Below are positions 6,660 to 14,295 of a DNA stretch of 64,000 bases, in pieces. A model generated the notes under the pieces. The model saw nothing but the letters and a program-made list of their open reading frames with translations. It ran no database searches and was not told where the DNA came from. Within the stretch, counting starts at the first letter, position 1, and every line of letters begins with the position of its first letter. Origin of the DNA: Cupriavidus agavae (GTDB lineage: Bacteria > Pseudomonadota > Gammaproteobacteria > Burkholderiales > Burkholderiaceae); contig NZ_SGXM01000014.1 in assembly GCF_004217045.1 (NCBI RefSeq), positions 1 through 64,000 on the forward strand. Direction: 5' to 3'. The position numbers and the translations under genes were made by a program.

Positions 6660-9503
6660 ATGAAACTGCCATCGCTGTCTCCCGCCTTGCTCGCGCTGCT
6701 CGTTGCAGCGGGCGGCGCGTTGCTGACGGCCGGCGCGTGGCGACTGGCGGACCGGCTCGAACACCAGATGGCCGAGCGCGATGTCCAGGCGCTGCTGGCT
6801 CGTACCGCCGATGCGCTGACCGACCGCCTGCAGGAGAACGAGCGCCTGCTGCGCGGCGCGGCGGCGCTGATGGGCGCCAATGCGCAGACCACGCGCCAGC
6901 AGTGGCGCGACTACCTCTATTCGGCGCAACTCGACGAACTGCCCGCCGGCACGCAGTCGATCGGCTACGCACCGGTGGTGCCGCATGCGCGGCTCGGTGA
7001 AGTGGTCGATGCGGCGCAGGCCGAGGGCCGCGCCAGCTACGAGGTCTATCCCCCTGGCGAAGGCCCGCTGCATGCCCCGATCCTGTTCATCGAACCCTAT
7101 AGCGGACGCAACGCGCGCGCCGAAGGCTTCGACCTGCTCAGCGAACCGGCCCGGCGCGACGCCATCGAGGCCGCCCGCGACAGCGGCCAGCCCCGCCTCA
7201 CACGCGGCCTGGCGCTGATCCGCGAGGTGGAGGCCCAGGCACCGCAGCGCGGCGCGTTGCTGGTGGTGCCGGTGTTCCCGGCCGGCGCGCCCGCCGCCAC
7301 GGCCGAGGAGCGCCGCCAGGCCATGACCGGCGTGGTACACGTGTCGCTGCGGCTGGGCGACCTGATGCGCGGCGTATCGGGCGAAGCCGCCAGCGATCTC
7401 GTGCTGACGCTGTTCGAAGGCCCGTCCGGCGCCGGCGGCGATCTGCTGTCGGGCGAGCCGGCCGAAGCGGAGCGGCGCCGCCACGGCAGCCGGCCGATGA
7501 TCGAGGCCGAGCGCCCGCTCGAATTCGGCGGCCGTGCCTGGACGCTGCATGCCGCCACCCGCCCCGCCTTCGAAGCCACCCACGCCGGCCGCTACGGCGT
7601 GCGCGTGCTGCTGCTGGGCGGGCTGGCCACGCTGATCATGGCCGGGCTGGCATTCAGGCTGGCGCGCGAACGCCGCGAAGCCCGGCGCCAGGTGGTGCTG
7701 GCCGGCGCGGCCAGCCACGCCGAGGCCGCCGGTCTGCGCGCCAGCCTGGCCCGCGCCGAGCGCAGCGCCGCCACCGCCAGCCTGCGCTATGCCCGGCTGC
7801 TCGACCAGGCGCCGTTCTGCGTGATCACGTTCGACGCCACGGGCATGATCACCGGCATCAACCGTGCGGGGCAGCGCATGCTCTGGTACGGCGAGCCCGA
7901 GCTGGTGGGACGCGTGCCGTATGCCAGCCTGCACGATGCCGACGAGGTGGCGGCCCACGCGCGCGTGCTGGCCGGCGAGATCGGCGCGCCGGTCTCGGCA
8001 GGGCTGCCGGCGCTGGTCGCCAAGCCGCGGCTCGGCGTGCCTGACGAGCGCGAATGGACCTACCTGCGCAAGGGCGGCTCCCGGCTGCCGGTGCACCTGA
8101 CGCTGACCGCGATGTCCGATGGCGGCGCCGACACCACGTTCCTGGCCATCGCGCACGACCTGACCGAGCGGCGCCGCGTGGACGAATACATCCGCCATCT
8201 GGCCCAGCACGATGCGCTGACCGGCCTGCCCAACCGCACCGAACTGCATGCCCGTACCGAGGCGGTACTGGCCGAGGCGCGGCGCCAGGACGGCCGCGTG
8301 GCGCTGCTGCTGCTCGATCTCGACCATTTCAAGCACATCAACGAGACGCTCGGCCACCCGGTGGGCGACGACGTGCTGCGCACGATTGCCGACCGCATCC
8401 GCGGCGCGGTGCGGCCGCGCGATGTGGTGGCGCGCATGGGCGGCGACGAGTTCGCGGTGGTGCTGGGCGGCCTGCGCCACGACAGCGAGGCCGAACTGGC
8501 GGCGGCCAAGATCCTGGCGCGGGTGTCCGAAGAGTTGCAGCTGGCGGGACAGTTGCTGCGCGTCACGCCGTCGCTCGGCATGGCGATCTTTCCGGACGAT
8601 GGCGACACGCTGACCGACCTGCTGAAATCGGCCGATTCCGCGATGTACGCGGCCAAGCAGAGCGGCCGTGCCCAACTGCGCCGGTTTGCCAGCGAAATGG
8701 CCGAGGCCACGCTGGCACGCTTCACGATCGAGGCGCTGCTGCGCCGCGCGCTGGCCGAGCAGGAATTCCGCCTGCGCTACCAGCCGATTGTCGACGTGGC
8801 CACGCTGGCGGTGATCGGCGTCGAGGCGCTGATTGCCTGGGAAACCCCCGAGCGCGGCACGATGCAGCCTTCCGAATTCATCCCGATCGCCGAGCAGTGC
8901 GGCCTGATCGGCGCGCTTGGCGAATGGACGCTGGCCACCGCCTGCCGCGACATCCAGCAACTGCGCCGCGAACTGGGGCGCGATATCGACGTGGCGGTCA
9001 ATATCTCGCCGCTGCAACTGCGCCAGGCCAATTTCCCCGACACCGTGGCGCGCTGCCTCCAGGCGGCCGACCTGCCGGCCGCGAGCCTGACCATCGAAGT
9101 GACCGAAGGCATCCTCGTGGACGGCGGCGAAACCACCGTGGAGACGTTCCGCCGCGTGCGCCAACTGGGCGTGGGCGTATCGATCGACGATTTTGGCACC
9201 GGCTATTCGGGCCTGGGCTACCTGACCCGGCTGCCGATCAGCAAGGTCAAGATCGACAAGTCATTCGTCGACGACCTCGCAGTGCCGGGCCACGACCGCG
9301 CCGTGGCTGCCGCCATCATCGCGCTGGGGCATCAGCTGCACCTGCAGGTGGTGGCCGAAGGCGTGGAATCGCGCGAACAGTTCGACTTCCTGCGCGGCGA
9401 GGGTTGCGACGCCGTGCAGGGCTACCTGTTCAGCCAGCCCGTGGGCCTCGATGCGCTGCGCAAGATCCTCCACGGCGGCAAGGGGTTTGCGCACGCCGCG
9501 TAA
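6660..9503 (+). CDS. CHASE-PAS-GGDEF-EAL bifunctional c-di-GMP enzyme
   Basis: A 947-residue inner-membrane protein. Helix 1 (~8-25) and a helix near residue 320 bracket an extracytoplasmic CHASE-type domain with the GYAP and FIEPYSGRNARAEGFDLLSE motifs typical of CHASE. A PAS domain (~380-500), GGDEF (~505-670) and EAL (~690-935) follow. The GGDEF motif is intact with an RxxD inhibitory site (RPRD). The EAL domain keeps its key residues: EAL in EALIAW, NIS, IEVTEG, DDFGTGYSGL, KIDKSFV and AEGVES. Both synthesis and hydrolysis of c-di-GMP are therefore possible. The start at 6660 directly precedes the first membrane helix; the open frame continues upstream into the promoter region. Confidence 0.92.
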   Translation: MKLPSLSPALLALLVAAGGALLTAGAWRLADRLEHQMAERDVQALLARTADALTDRLQENERLLRGAAALMGANAQTTRQQWRDYLYSAQLDELPAGTQSIGYAPVVPHARLGEVVDAAQAEGRASYEVYPPGEGPLHAPILFIEPYSGRNARAEGFDLLSEPARRDAIEAARDSGQPRLTRGLALIREVEAQAPQRGALLVVPVFPAGAPAATAEERRQAMTGVVHVSLRLGDLMRGVSGEAASDLVLTLFEGPSGAGGDLLSGEPAEAERRRHGSRPMIEAERPLEFGGRAWTLHAATRPAFEATHAGRYGVRVLLLGGLATLIMAGLAFRLARERREARRQVVLAGAASHAEAAGLRASLARAERSAATASLRYARLLDQAPFCVITFDATGMITGINRAGQRMLWYGEPELVGRVPYASLHDADEVAAHARVLAGEIGAPVSAGLPALVAKPRLGVPDEREWTYLRKGGSRLPVHLTLTAMSDGGADTTFLAIAHDLTERRRVDEYIRHLAQHDALTGLPNRTELHARTEAVLAEARRQDGRVALLLLDLDHFKHINETLGHPVGDDVLRTIADRIRGAVRPRDVVARMGGDEFAVVLGGLRHDSEAELAAAKILARVSEELQLAGQLLRVTPSLGMAIFPDDGDTLTDLLKSADSAMYAAKQSGRAQLRRFASEMAEATLARFTIEALLRRALAEQEFRLRYQPIVDVATLAVIGVEALIAWETPERGTMQPSEFIPIAEQCGLIGALGEWTLATACRDIQQLRRELGRDIDVAVNISPLQLRQANFPDTVARCLQAADLPAASLTIEVTEGILVDGGETTVETFRRVRQLGVGVSIDDFGTGYSGLGYLTRLPISKVKIDKSFVDDLAVPGHDRAVAAAIIALGHQLHLQVVAEGVESREQFDFLRGEGCDAVQGYLFSQPVGLDALRKILHGGKGFAHAA

Positions 9504-9579
9504 AGCCGGCACGCCCCACGGCATCCACGCAGAAACGGGTACGCTCTGGCAGCCCTGGGGCTGCCGGAAAAAACAAAAA

Positions 9580-9608
9580 CCCGGCTGACGCACACGCGTG
9601 CAGCCGGG
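9580..9608 (-). terminator. Rho-independent terminator of the padR-like gene
   Basis: Arms cccggctg and cagccggg with a 13-base loop lie about 40 bases past the stop of the leftward padR-like gene. Read on the minus strand, the stem is followed by a long T-rich tract (tttttgtttttt). It may also stop the convergent GGDEF-EAL transcript. Confidence 0.85.
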
Positions 9609-9648
9609 TTTCCGCGAGCGGGGGCGCTCAAAAGTCGGTCAGTATTCG

Positions 9649-10005
9649 TCAGGAATTCGCCGTGGCGGCCACTTTGGCCAGCCGGGCCGGTGCCGCGGCG
9701 CTGTCATCGTCAAGCAGCGGATTGTGCAGCCGGCGATACAGTTCATCGATGCGCACGCGGCTGCTGGCCAGTTCTTCCCGGCCCTGCTCGGTCAGCTGGT
9801 AGACCCGGCCGATCCCGTCGCGCAGCACGCTTTCGAGGTATCCCTCCATTTGCAGCGCCCGCAACAGCGGCCGGACGGTGCCGATATCCACCTGGAAGCC
9901 GTACTCCATGAGCATTTCGGCGAGCATGGCCACGGTGGCGGGCACCTCCATGGCAAATTGCATGACGTAGACGCGGGCCAGCAGGCCAAGGAACTGTCGT
10001 TTCAT
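9649..10005 (-). CDS. PadR-like winged-helix transcriptional regulator
   Basis: The 118-residue product has the PadR-type layout. An N-terminal winged helix includes the stretch TVRPLLRALQMEGYLES and the wing RVYQLTEQGREEL. A C-terminal helix (SSRVRIDELYRRL) could dimerise. PadR proteins usually repress genes for detoxification or transport. The nearest candidate target is the divergent EamA exporter, but 555 bases separate the two, so the target is unclear. The start at 10005 is set by the first ATG of the conserved part; the ribosome site is weak. It is followed by a strong terminator. Confidence 0.7.
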   Translation of the reverse strand: MKRQFLGLLARVYVMQFAMEVPATVAMLAEMLMEYGFQVDIGTVRPLLRALQMEGYLESVLRDGIGRVYQLTEQGREELASSRVRIDELYRRLHNPLLDDDSAAAPARLAKVAATANS

Positions 10006-10132
10006 GAGACGGGCAACGCAAAACCGGGGCAATGGGTTGACGCGGGAATGCAACGTGCACGATACGTCCTACCCCAGGGACGCGCCGCAGTCGCTACGAT
10101 ACGTGTTTTCGCGTTTTTGCGGCGTCCCGAAA

Positions 10133-10225
10133 AAAAAGAAGCCGCCAGGAGTTGCCTGGCGGCTTGTCGGGAATGCGTCGGAGGGGTCAATTAACTCTGG
10201 CGCAGAACAGAGTTTAAAGGAATCT
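10133..10225 (-). ncRNA. Candidate small RNA upstream of padR-like gene
   Basis: The evidence is structural. A strong terminator (10141-10163) ends the region, and a 5' hairpin (aactctg/cagagtt, 10193-10214) begins it. A weak -10-like box (TATTAG on the minus strand, about 10221-10227) lies just upstream. A transcript of about 80-90 nt would result. The -35 region is poor and no known RNA family is recognised. The terminator could instead protect the padR-like gene from read-through. Confidence 0.35.
10141..10163 (-). terminator. Strong leftward intrinsic terminator without an assigned gene
   Basis: Nine-base arms gccgccagg and cctggcggc with a 5-base loop, followed on the minus strand by ttcttttttttt. 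This is the strongest intrinsic terminator in the window, yet no protein gene lies upstream of it on that strand. Confidence 0.85.
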
Positions 10226-10560
10226 AATACGCGATGTCACGCCATGTGGTATTGCCCCCTCCATCGGGGGGGTGACCTCGAAAGGCTTTCGAAAGCGATA
10301 GTGCAGCAAAAATGCAACAACGGTCGCTTTTTCACCGTTTCGAGGCCATGTGACCACGATCTGGCGTCAACTTGGCGGCGCTGGCTCACCGTGGCGATGT
10401 CCCGGCACAGGTCCGAAACCAGCGAGCGTTCTCGTCCAAAAGCGCGTCTGATGGAGGCTGCGGCCCGCCCGATTCGCCCCAATACTGGCCTTACCCCCTG
10501 ATTTGTCGCCTTGCCGCAACAGTCAGTCCCTTCTTTTCCTCATCATTGCGTAACCCGCCC

Positions 10561-11472
10561 ATGCAACCCGCCCACCTTGTCCGCCTGCTCGTGCTGTCCG
10601 CCATCTGGGGCGCGAGCTTCCTGTTCATCCGCATCGCCGCGCCCGTGCTCGGCCCGCTGCCAACCGCCTTCTTCCGCGTGCTGATTGGCGCGGTGACGCT
10701 GGCCGCCTGCCTCCCGTTCCTCGGTGTGCGATGGGACCTGCAGGGCAAATGGCGCGCGGTCATCGTGCTGGGCGTCATCAACTCCGGGATTCCGTTCGTG
10801 ATGTACGCGGTGGCCGCGCTGTGGCTGCCGGCCGGGTATTCGGCGATCTTCAACGCCATGACGCCGCTGATGGGCGTGGTCATCGGCACGCTGTTCTTTG
10901 CCGAGCGGCTGAACCGGGCCAAGGGGTTGGGGGTGCTGATCGGGCTGGCGGGGGTGGCGGTGCTGACGCGCACCGGGCCGGTGGTGTTCTCGCATGACGT
11001 GCTGCTGGGCGCGCTGGCCTGCCTGGTGGCCACGTCGTGCTATGCCTTGGCCGGATTCCTGACGCGCCGCTGGATCACGGCGCAGGGCGGACTCGATAAC
11101 CGGCTGGTGGCCGCCGGCAGCCTGCTCGGCGCCACGCTGTTCCTGTTGCCGTTCAGCGTGGCCGCGCTGATCCGGCACAACACGCTGCCCGATACCGGCC
11201 TGGGGCTCTGGGCCGCCATGCTGGCGCTCGGCATGTTCTGCACGGCCATTGCCTACGTGCTCTATTTCCGGTTGATTGCCGATCTGGGGCCGGTGCGGTC
11301 GCTGACCGTGACGTTCCTGATTCCGCCGTTCGGCATCGTCTGGGGATGGCTGTTCCTGGGCGAGGCGCTGTCCTGGGCCCATGCGGGCGGCATGCTGCTG
11401 ATCGGCGTGGCGGTCTGGCTGGTGCTCAGGCCGTCCGCCCCGGCTGTGGCGCCGGCGGCGGCGCGGACCTGA
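10561..11472 (+). CDS. EamA-family (DMT superfamily) transporter
   Basis: A 303-residue inner-membrane protein with about ten hydrophobic helices arranged as two EamA repeats (residues ~5-140 and ~155-290). The repeats show typical motifs: IWGASFLFIRIA at the first helix and a second-repeat end resembling FLGEALSWAHAGGMLLIGVAVWL. Family members export amino acids or other metabolites; the substrate cannot be read from sequence. The start at 10561 opens directly on the first helix; no Shine-Dalgarno site is evident. A stand-alone gene following a long untranslated region. Confidence 0.85.
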   Translation: MQPAHLVRLLVLSAIWGASFLFIRIAAPVLGPLPTAFFRVLIGAVTLAACLPFLGVRWDLQGKWRAVIVLGVINSGIPFVMYAVAALWLPAGYSAIFNAMTPLMGVVIGTLFFAERLNRAKGLGVLIGLAGVAVLTRTGPVVFSHDVLLGALACLVATSCYALAGFLTRRWITAQGGLDNRLVAAGSLLGATLFLLPFSVAALIRHNTLPDTGLGLWAAMLALGMFCTAIAYVLYFRLIADLGPVRSLTVTFLIPPFGIVWGWLFLGEALSWAHAGGMLLIGVAVWLVLRPSAPAVAPAAART

Positions 11473-11487
11473 CGGCGCCGCGACGGC

Positions 11488-11838
11488 TCAGTGGTGCCAC
11501 GGGCCGCGGTCGTGCTCGTGGCGGTAGTGCGCGTGGTAGTCGCGGTATTCGCGGCGGTTGTACCAGCGGGCGCCATCCCAGTACCGCTCGCCGTGCCAGC
11601 CGATCACCACCGGCGGGGCCACGATCACCGGCGCCGGGCGGTACACCACCGGCGGCGGGGGCGGCGCCACGTAGACCGGGCGCGGTGCCACGTAGACCGG
11701 CGCCGGCGCCACGACCACGGGCGCAACGGGCACGCCAAGGTTGACGTCGACATCGACACGGGCGAGAGCGGCGGTGGAAACGGCCAGCGAGGCCGTGCCG
11801 GCAAGGATCAGGGAGAGATAGAGGGGGCGCTTGCTCAT
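11488..11838 (-). CDS. Small exported Pro/Val/Tyr-rich protein
   Basis: A 116-residue product with an N-terminal signal peptide (hydrophobic segment ending ALA near residue 27). The mature part has repeated (A)PxPVYVAP units, then a C-terminal YWDGARWYNRREYRDYHAHYR segment rich in Tyr, His and Arg. This composition is typical of small, uncharacterised periplasmic or surface proteins common in Burkholderiaceae; the gene at 39382 has the same PxPVY repeat style. An alternative GTG start lies three codons upstream (11847). The gene converges on eamA with 15 bases between stops. Function unknown. Confidence 0.7.
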   Translation of the reverse strand: MSKRPLYLSLILAGTASLAVSTAALARVDVDVNLGVPVAPVVVAPAPVYVAPRPVYVAPPPPPVVYRPAPVIVAPPVVIGWHGERYWDGARWYNRREYRDYHAHYRHEHDRGPWHH

Positions 11839-11984
11839 GGTGTTCACCAGGGGTGAGAGGACATGACTCCACTCTACCCATGTGGCGTATTACCATTCGC
11901 ACGCCTTTGTAACAGCCCCTGGCGATCGTGTAAGAAACGCGCAGCTGACTTTCAGTCGGCTTACTTCGTGGCTGACTTCGCGGC

Positions 11985-12425
11985 TTACTTCGCGGCGTCC
12001 TGGCAGACCGGACACAGGCCGTAGAGCACCAGCATGTGCTCGCGCAGGACGAAATCGTTCTCCGCGGCCACGTGTTTCTGGCGGGCTTCGATGCCCTCGT
12101 CGCGGAATTCCTCGACCACGCCGCAGGTCACGCAGATCAGATGGTCGTGGTGCCCGCCCTCGTTGAGCTCAAAGACGGCGTGGTCCTGCTCGAAGCTGTG
12201 GCGCAGCAGGATATTGGCCTGCACGAGCTGGTTCAGCACGCGGTAGACGGTGGACAACCCGGCGTCGATCTCGTGGTCGAGCAGGATCCGGTAGACGTCT
12301 TCCGCGCTCAGGTGCCGGCGATCGCTGTTGCGGAACGCCTCCAGCACGTGCATGCGCGGCGAGGTGGCCTTCAGGCCGGCGCGCTTCAGTGGGACGGCAT
12401 CGGTATTCACGGTGGACGTAGTCAT
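11985..12425 (-). CDS. fur: Fur-family metal-responsive repressor
   Basis: A 146-residue Fur-like protein. The N-terminal winged helix (residues ~15-85) includes RHLSAEDVYRILL and STVYRVLNQL, and the dimerisation/metal domain carries HHDHLICVTCGVVEEF and a C-terminal CPVC. The His cluster and CxxC pairs fit Fe(II) and structural Zn(II) binding. It would repress iron-uptake genes when iron is replete. It is not beside the bamE/omlA gene that often adjoins the main beta-proteobacterial fur, so it may be a second Fur paralogue. A Fur-box-like palindrome lies 438 bases upstream (12863-12883). The start at 12425 is the first ATG fitting the family length. Confidence 0.85.
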   Translation of the reverse strand: MTTSTVNTDAVPLKRAGLKATSPRMHVLEAFRNSDRRHLSAEDVYRILLDHEIDAGLSTVYRVLNQLVQANILLRHSFEQDHAVFELNEGGHHDHLICVTCGVVEEFRDEGIEARQKHVAAENDFVLREHMLVLYGLCPVCQDAAK

Positions 12426-12652
12426 GCGGCAGCTCGCGCCGCATAGCGGACGCTCGGTTGGAACTCCAGATCGGTGGAACCGGGGCAGGGGGCGTGGCCC
12501 CGACGCATTCGGTCGGGCGCTCCCCTGCCGGGGCTGGTCGGAATCAGGCGGGAATCGTGCGGGCCGACCCGTGACGGATCGACCTGGACGGCGCACCGTG
12601 CCTGGACGGCGCGCGGAATAAAAAGGTGGCCTGGCTTGTCGCTGGATGACGC

Positions 12653-12687
12653 GATCGGGAAAACGGGGTCTGGATGTTTTCCCGATC
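12653..12687. repeat. 12-bp perfect inverted repeat upstream of fur
   Basis: Arms gatcgggaaaac and gttttcccgatc with an 11-base spacer. No T-run follows on either strand, so it is more likely an operator or a leader hairpin than a terminator. Confidence 0.6.
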
Positions 12688-12862
12688 TTCCTGCGACTGG
12701 CTACTACCAAACGCTCCGTGTGTCGGAGCGGTCCCCACAAAAGACGGTATCGAACGTTGTTGGTGAACACTGACTATCGCGTCAGCCGGCTTCCAACAAC
12801 CCTCTGCAATCTGTTCCTGTCCGGTCTCGGCCGTGCCGTGCGTCAGACAGTGAATGGATAGT

Positions 12863-12883
12863 AAATGGGAATCGATCTCATTT
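12863..12883. promoter_or_regulatory. Fur-box-like palindrome
   Basis: The sequence aaatgggaatcgatctcattt is an imperfect inverted repeat (aaatgrga...tcycattt) that resembles Fur binding sites. Placed upstream of fur and downstream of the transglutaminase-like gene, it could mediate fur autoregulation through a long leader. Confidence 0.45.
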
Positions 12884-12957
12884 CAAGTTGTTTTTTGTGA
12901 AAGTTTCGAGAGGATTGCCGGGGAGCGTTCGAGGGGCGCTCCCCGCCGCCCGCTGCC

Positions 12958-14073
12958 TCAGGCCACCCGCCGCGAGGTAATCCGGTATCCGAATGCGGCC
13001 GGGTCCAGGCTGTCGAGCATGCCCGCGGTGGTCTTGCCCTGCGGATACATCAGGAATGGCACCTGGGTCGTGCCGCCGGGCAGGCGGACATCGTGGCCGT
13101 GGTTGTAGGCCACCCAGTTGCCCTCCCAGGCGCCGAACAGCATGGCGCGGGCGGCGCGGACCTTGGCATCGGTCATCGGCAGGCCGCCGGGCACTTCTTC
13201 GAGGGCCACCTTGCGGACATCGGCCGGGTCCACCGGTATCCAGCCGAGGCCGGCGGCGTAGAACTCGGCGCGGCAGTGCTGGGCTTTCGAGATGTCGCCG
13301 GCCTTGCCGAGCGCCTTGAATCCGAGTGCCGAATTATCCACTCGCACCCCGTAGGCGTCGCGCGCCGGGATGCCGGCGGCGCGGGCCAGTGCCACGAACA
13401 GGCCGTTGATGTCGGCGCACTTGCCGTTCATGATGCCGCCCGTCTTCAGCATGGTCACCACGTCGCCGGTGCCGCAGCCGCGCACGGCGGAGTCGCGGCA
13501 GGTGTGGTCGACCACCCACTGGTAGATGGCCTGCGCCTTGGTCATGTCGTCGGTCATGCCCGCGGTGATGGCGAGGGCCGTCTTGCGCACGATGCCGTCG
13601 GTAGGCATCAGTTGCGTGGGCCGCAGGTATTCCTGCTGCGCCGCAGCGGATTCGCGGGCAGCGCGCGACGGCGCCGCGCCGAGGTCGACATCGCGGTCGC
13701 GCAGCGCCACGGTGTTGACCATGCGGGCCGTCAGCGGGGCGCCGTGCGTGGGTTGGGGCCAGTCGACGACCACGATGTCCACGCCATAGCGGCCGGCGCG
13801 GGCCGCGCGGGCCTGGGCGCCCGGCGCGATCCACTCGCTCGACAGCGTCCGCTGGTAGTCGCCCAGGCTCCGGGCGGTGACCGGCAGCCAGACGGTGGCC
13901 GGGCCGGCCGAGCCGGGCAGCACGACTTCCGTGGTCATCTCGTAGACGCGCCAGCCATCCGAAGCGGAGACCGAATCCTGCGCGGCGGTTGCGGAAAATG
14001 CCGGGGCGATGCCCGCGGCGCCGATGGAAACCGGGACTGCGGCGCCGAGCCGCAGGAAGTTGCGTCTGTCCAT
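12958..14073 (-). CDS. Tat-exported transglutaminase-like (papain fold) protein
   Basis: A 371-residue protein. It starts with a twin-arginine signal (MDRRNFLRLG) and a cleavable signal peptide ending near residue 30 (AFSATA). The C-terminal half is a transglutaminase core with a conserved catalytic triad: Cys in NGKCADINGLFVALARAAGIPAR, His in QHCRAEFY and Asp in WIPVDPADV. Such proteins are usually periplasmic amidohydrolases or proteases; the substrate is unknown. A good ribosome site (AGGGGAG) precedes the ATG at 14073. It lies downstream of the tRNA-Sec gene on the same strand but has its own ribosome site, and I see no functional tie to selenium. Confidence 0.85.
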   Translation of the reverse strand: MDRRNFLRLGAAVPVSIGAAGIAPAFSATAAQDSVSASDGWRVYEMTTEVVLPGSAGPATVWLPVTARSLGDYQRTLSSEWIAPGAQARAARAGRYGVDIVVVDWPQPTHGAPLTARMVNTVALRDRDVDLGAAPSRAARESAAAQQEYLRPTQLMPTDGIVRKTALAITAGMTDDMTKAQAIYQWVVDHTCRDSAVRGCGTGDVVTMLKTGGIMNGKCADINGLFVALARAAGIPARDAYGVRVDNSALGFKALGKAGDISKAQHCRAEFYAAGLGWIPVDPADVRKVALEEVPGGLPMTDAKVRAARAMLFGAWEGNWVAYNHGHDVRLPGGTTQVPFLMYPQGKTTAGMLDSLDPAAFGYRITSRRVA

Positions 14074-14175
14074 GGTGCTCCCCTGGATGAGTAGTTCGAG
14101 ACTCGAAACGTGCCCAACCGCTGCTCATGCATGGTAGGTGACAGGCCGCGAACAGGGAAACGGGGAAAAGAGGGG

Positions 14176-14271
14176 TGGCGGAAAGCAGCAGGAGTCGAAC
14201 CTACCTGGGAACGTCTGGCGCCCCCAACCGGGTTTGAAGCCCGGCCGCATCACCGGATACGGATGCCTTCC
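14176..14271 (-). tRNA. selC: tRNA-Sec (anticodon UCA)
   Basis: A 96-nt tRNA read on the minus strand. The acceptor stem has 8 bp (GGAAGGCA with TGCTTTCC, one G-U), as required for Sec tRNA. The anticodon arm is CCGGG-CTTCAAA-CCCGG with anticodon TCA. There is a long variable arm around GGGGGCGCCAGACGTTCCC, a T-arm with GGTTCGACTCC, and an encoded discriminator G plus CCA end. It delivers selenocysteine at the UGA of fdoG via SelA and SelB. It starts 24 bases after the selB stop on the same strand, so it probably shares the sel transcript and is processed out. Confidence 0.96.
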
Positions 14272-14295
14272 TCTTGATCGACCGGCGATGATGCG

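Larger units (their letters stand above)
10006..10560. other. Gene-poor region between padR-like and eamA genes
   Basis: No convincing protein gene on either strand. It holds a strong leftward terminator (10141-10163), a 7-bp hairpin (10193-10214) and a 15-base palindrome tcgaaag-g-ctttcga at 10278-10292. Together the first two suggest a short leftward RNA. Confidence 0.55.
12426..12957. other. Intergenic region upstream of fur
   Basis: About 530 bases with no gene. It contains a 12-bp perfect inverted repeat at 12653-12687, two direct copies of cctggacggcgc near 12581 and 12599, and a Fur-box-like palindrome at 12863-12883. A long fur leader or a small RNA is possible. Confidence 0.5.

Noticed and set aside
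4377..9164. A 1,595-codon minus-strand open frame
   Set aside because: Only its 3' part (to 6362) is coding. The rest is antisense to the CHASE-GGDEF-EAL gene and is kept open by high GC codon use.
12474..12773. Short plus-strand frames in the fur upstream region as proteins
   Set aside because: Arg/Gly-rich composition, no ribosome sites and no motifs; the region is better explained by regulatory sequence.
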